NCBI GenBank assembly: GCA_021297985.1
Contig: JAJTGU010000072.1
Coordinates: 1 to 42,496 of the forward strand
DNA from: Rubrivivax sp.
GTDB taxonomy: Bacteria > Pseudomonadota > Gammaproteobacteria > Burkholderiales > Burkholderiaceae_C
Reading direction: 5' to 3'
Length of the DNA stretch: 42,496 bases
Each line of letters starts with the position of its first letter. Position 1 is the stretch's first letter. Positions 40,932 to 42,496 of the stretch are shown here, one piece after another. A program made the position numbers and the translations under genes. The notes below the pieces were generated by a model that was given only the letters and a program-made list of their open reading frames with translations, had not been told where the DNA came from and did no database searches.

Positions 40932-42496
<1,565 letters not shown>

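Overview
High-GC Burkholderiales-like chromosomal window. No rRNA, tRNA, CRISPR array or transposase was seen. From left to right it contains: (1) a minus-strand block with a CDP-alcohol phosphatidyltransferase, a VTT/DedA-like membrane domain fused to a mercuric-reductase-like flavoprotein, a DUF3047 protein and a second FAD oxidoreductase cut by the window edge; (2) an AbrB/MazE-PIN toxin-antitoxin pair with a palindrome at its start; (3) a LysR - DUF1445 (D-glutamate-cyclase-like) - TRAP dctPQM - OplAH-type 5-oxoprolinase locus, in which the oxoprolinase ORF carries an in-frame 96-bp double-hairpin repeat and a perfect LTTR-type palindrome lies between lysR and the other genes; (4) a large heme/iron operon (bfd-hemP-TonB receptor-hmuSTUV-tonB, then a 25-aa micro-ORF, a 128-aa unknown, a DUF2325 protein, a 95-aa TM protein and chaN) with start/stop overlaps along most of its length and a Fur-box-like palindrome inside a candidate leaderless promoter; bfr lies upstream; (5) an envelope/stress-flavoured block (transglutaminase-like, crystallin/glycine-zipper protein, DUF3309, collagen-like lipoprotein, cardiolipin-synthase-like PLD, HtrA protease, SDR); (6) an arginine deiminase operon arcD-arcA-[ferric-reductase-like bis-heme flavoprotein]-arcB-arcC; (7) an AI-2E family transporter and a partial Ca-type P-type ATPase whose reading frame runs into a (GACACC)n coding hexanucleotide repeat at the window end. 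Many long ORFs in the supplied track are antisense artefacts of high GC and were rejected.
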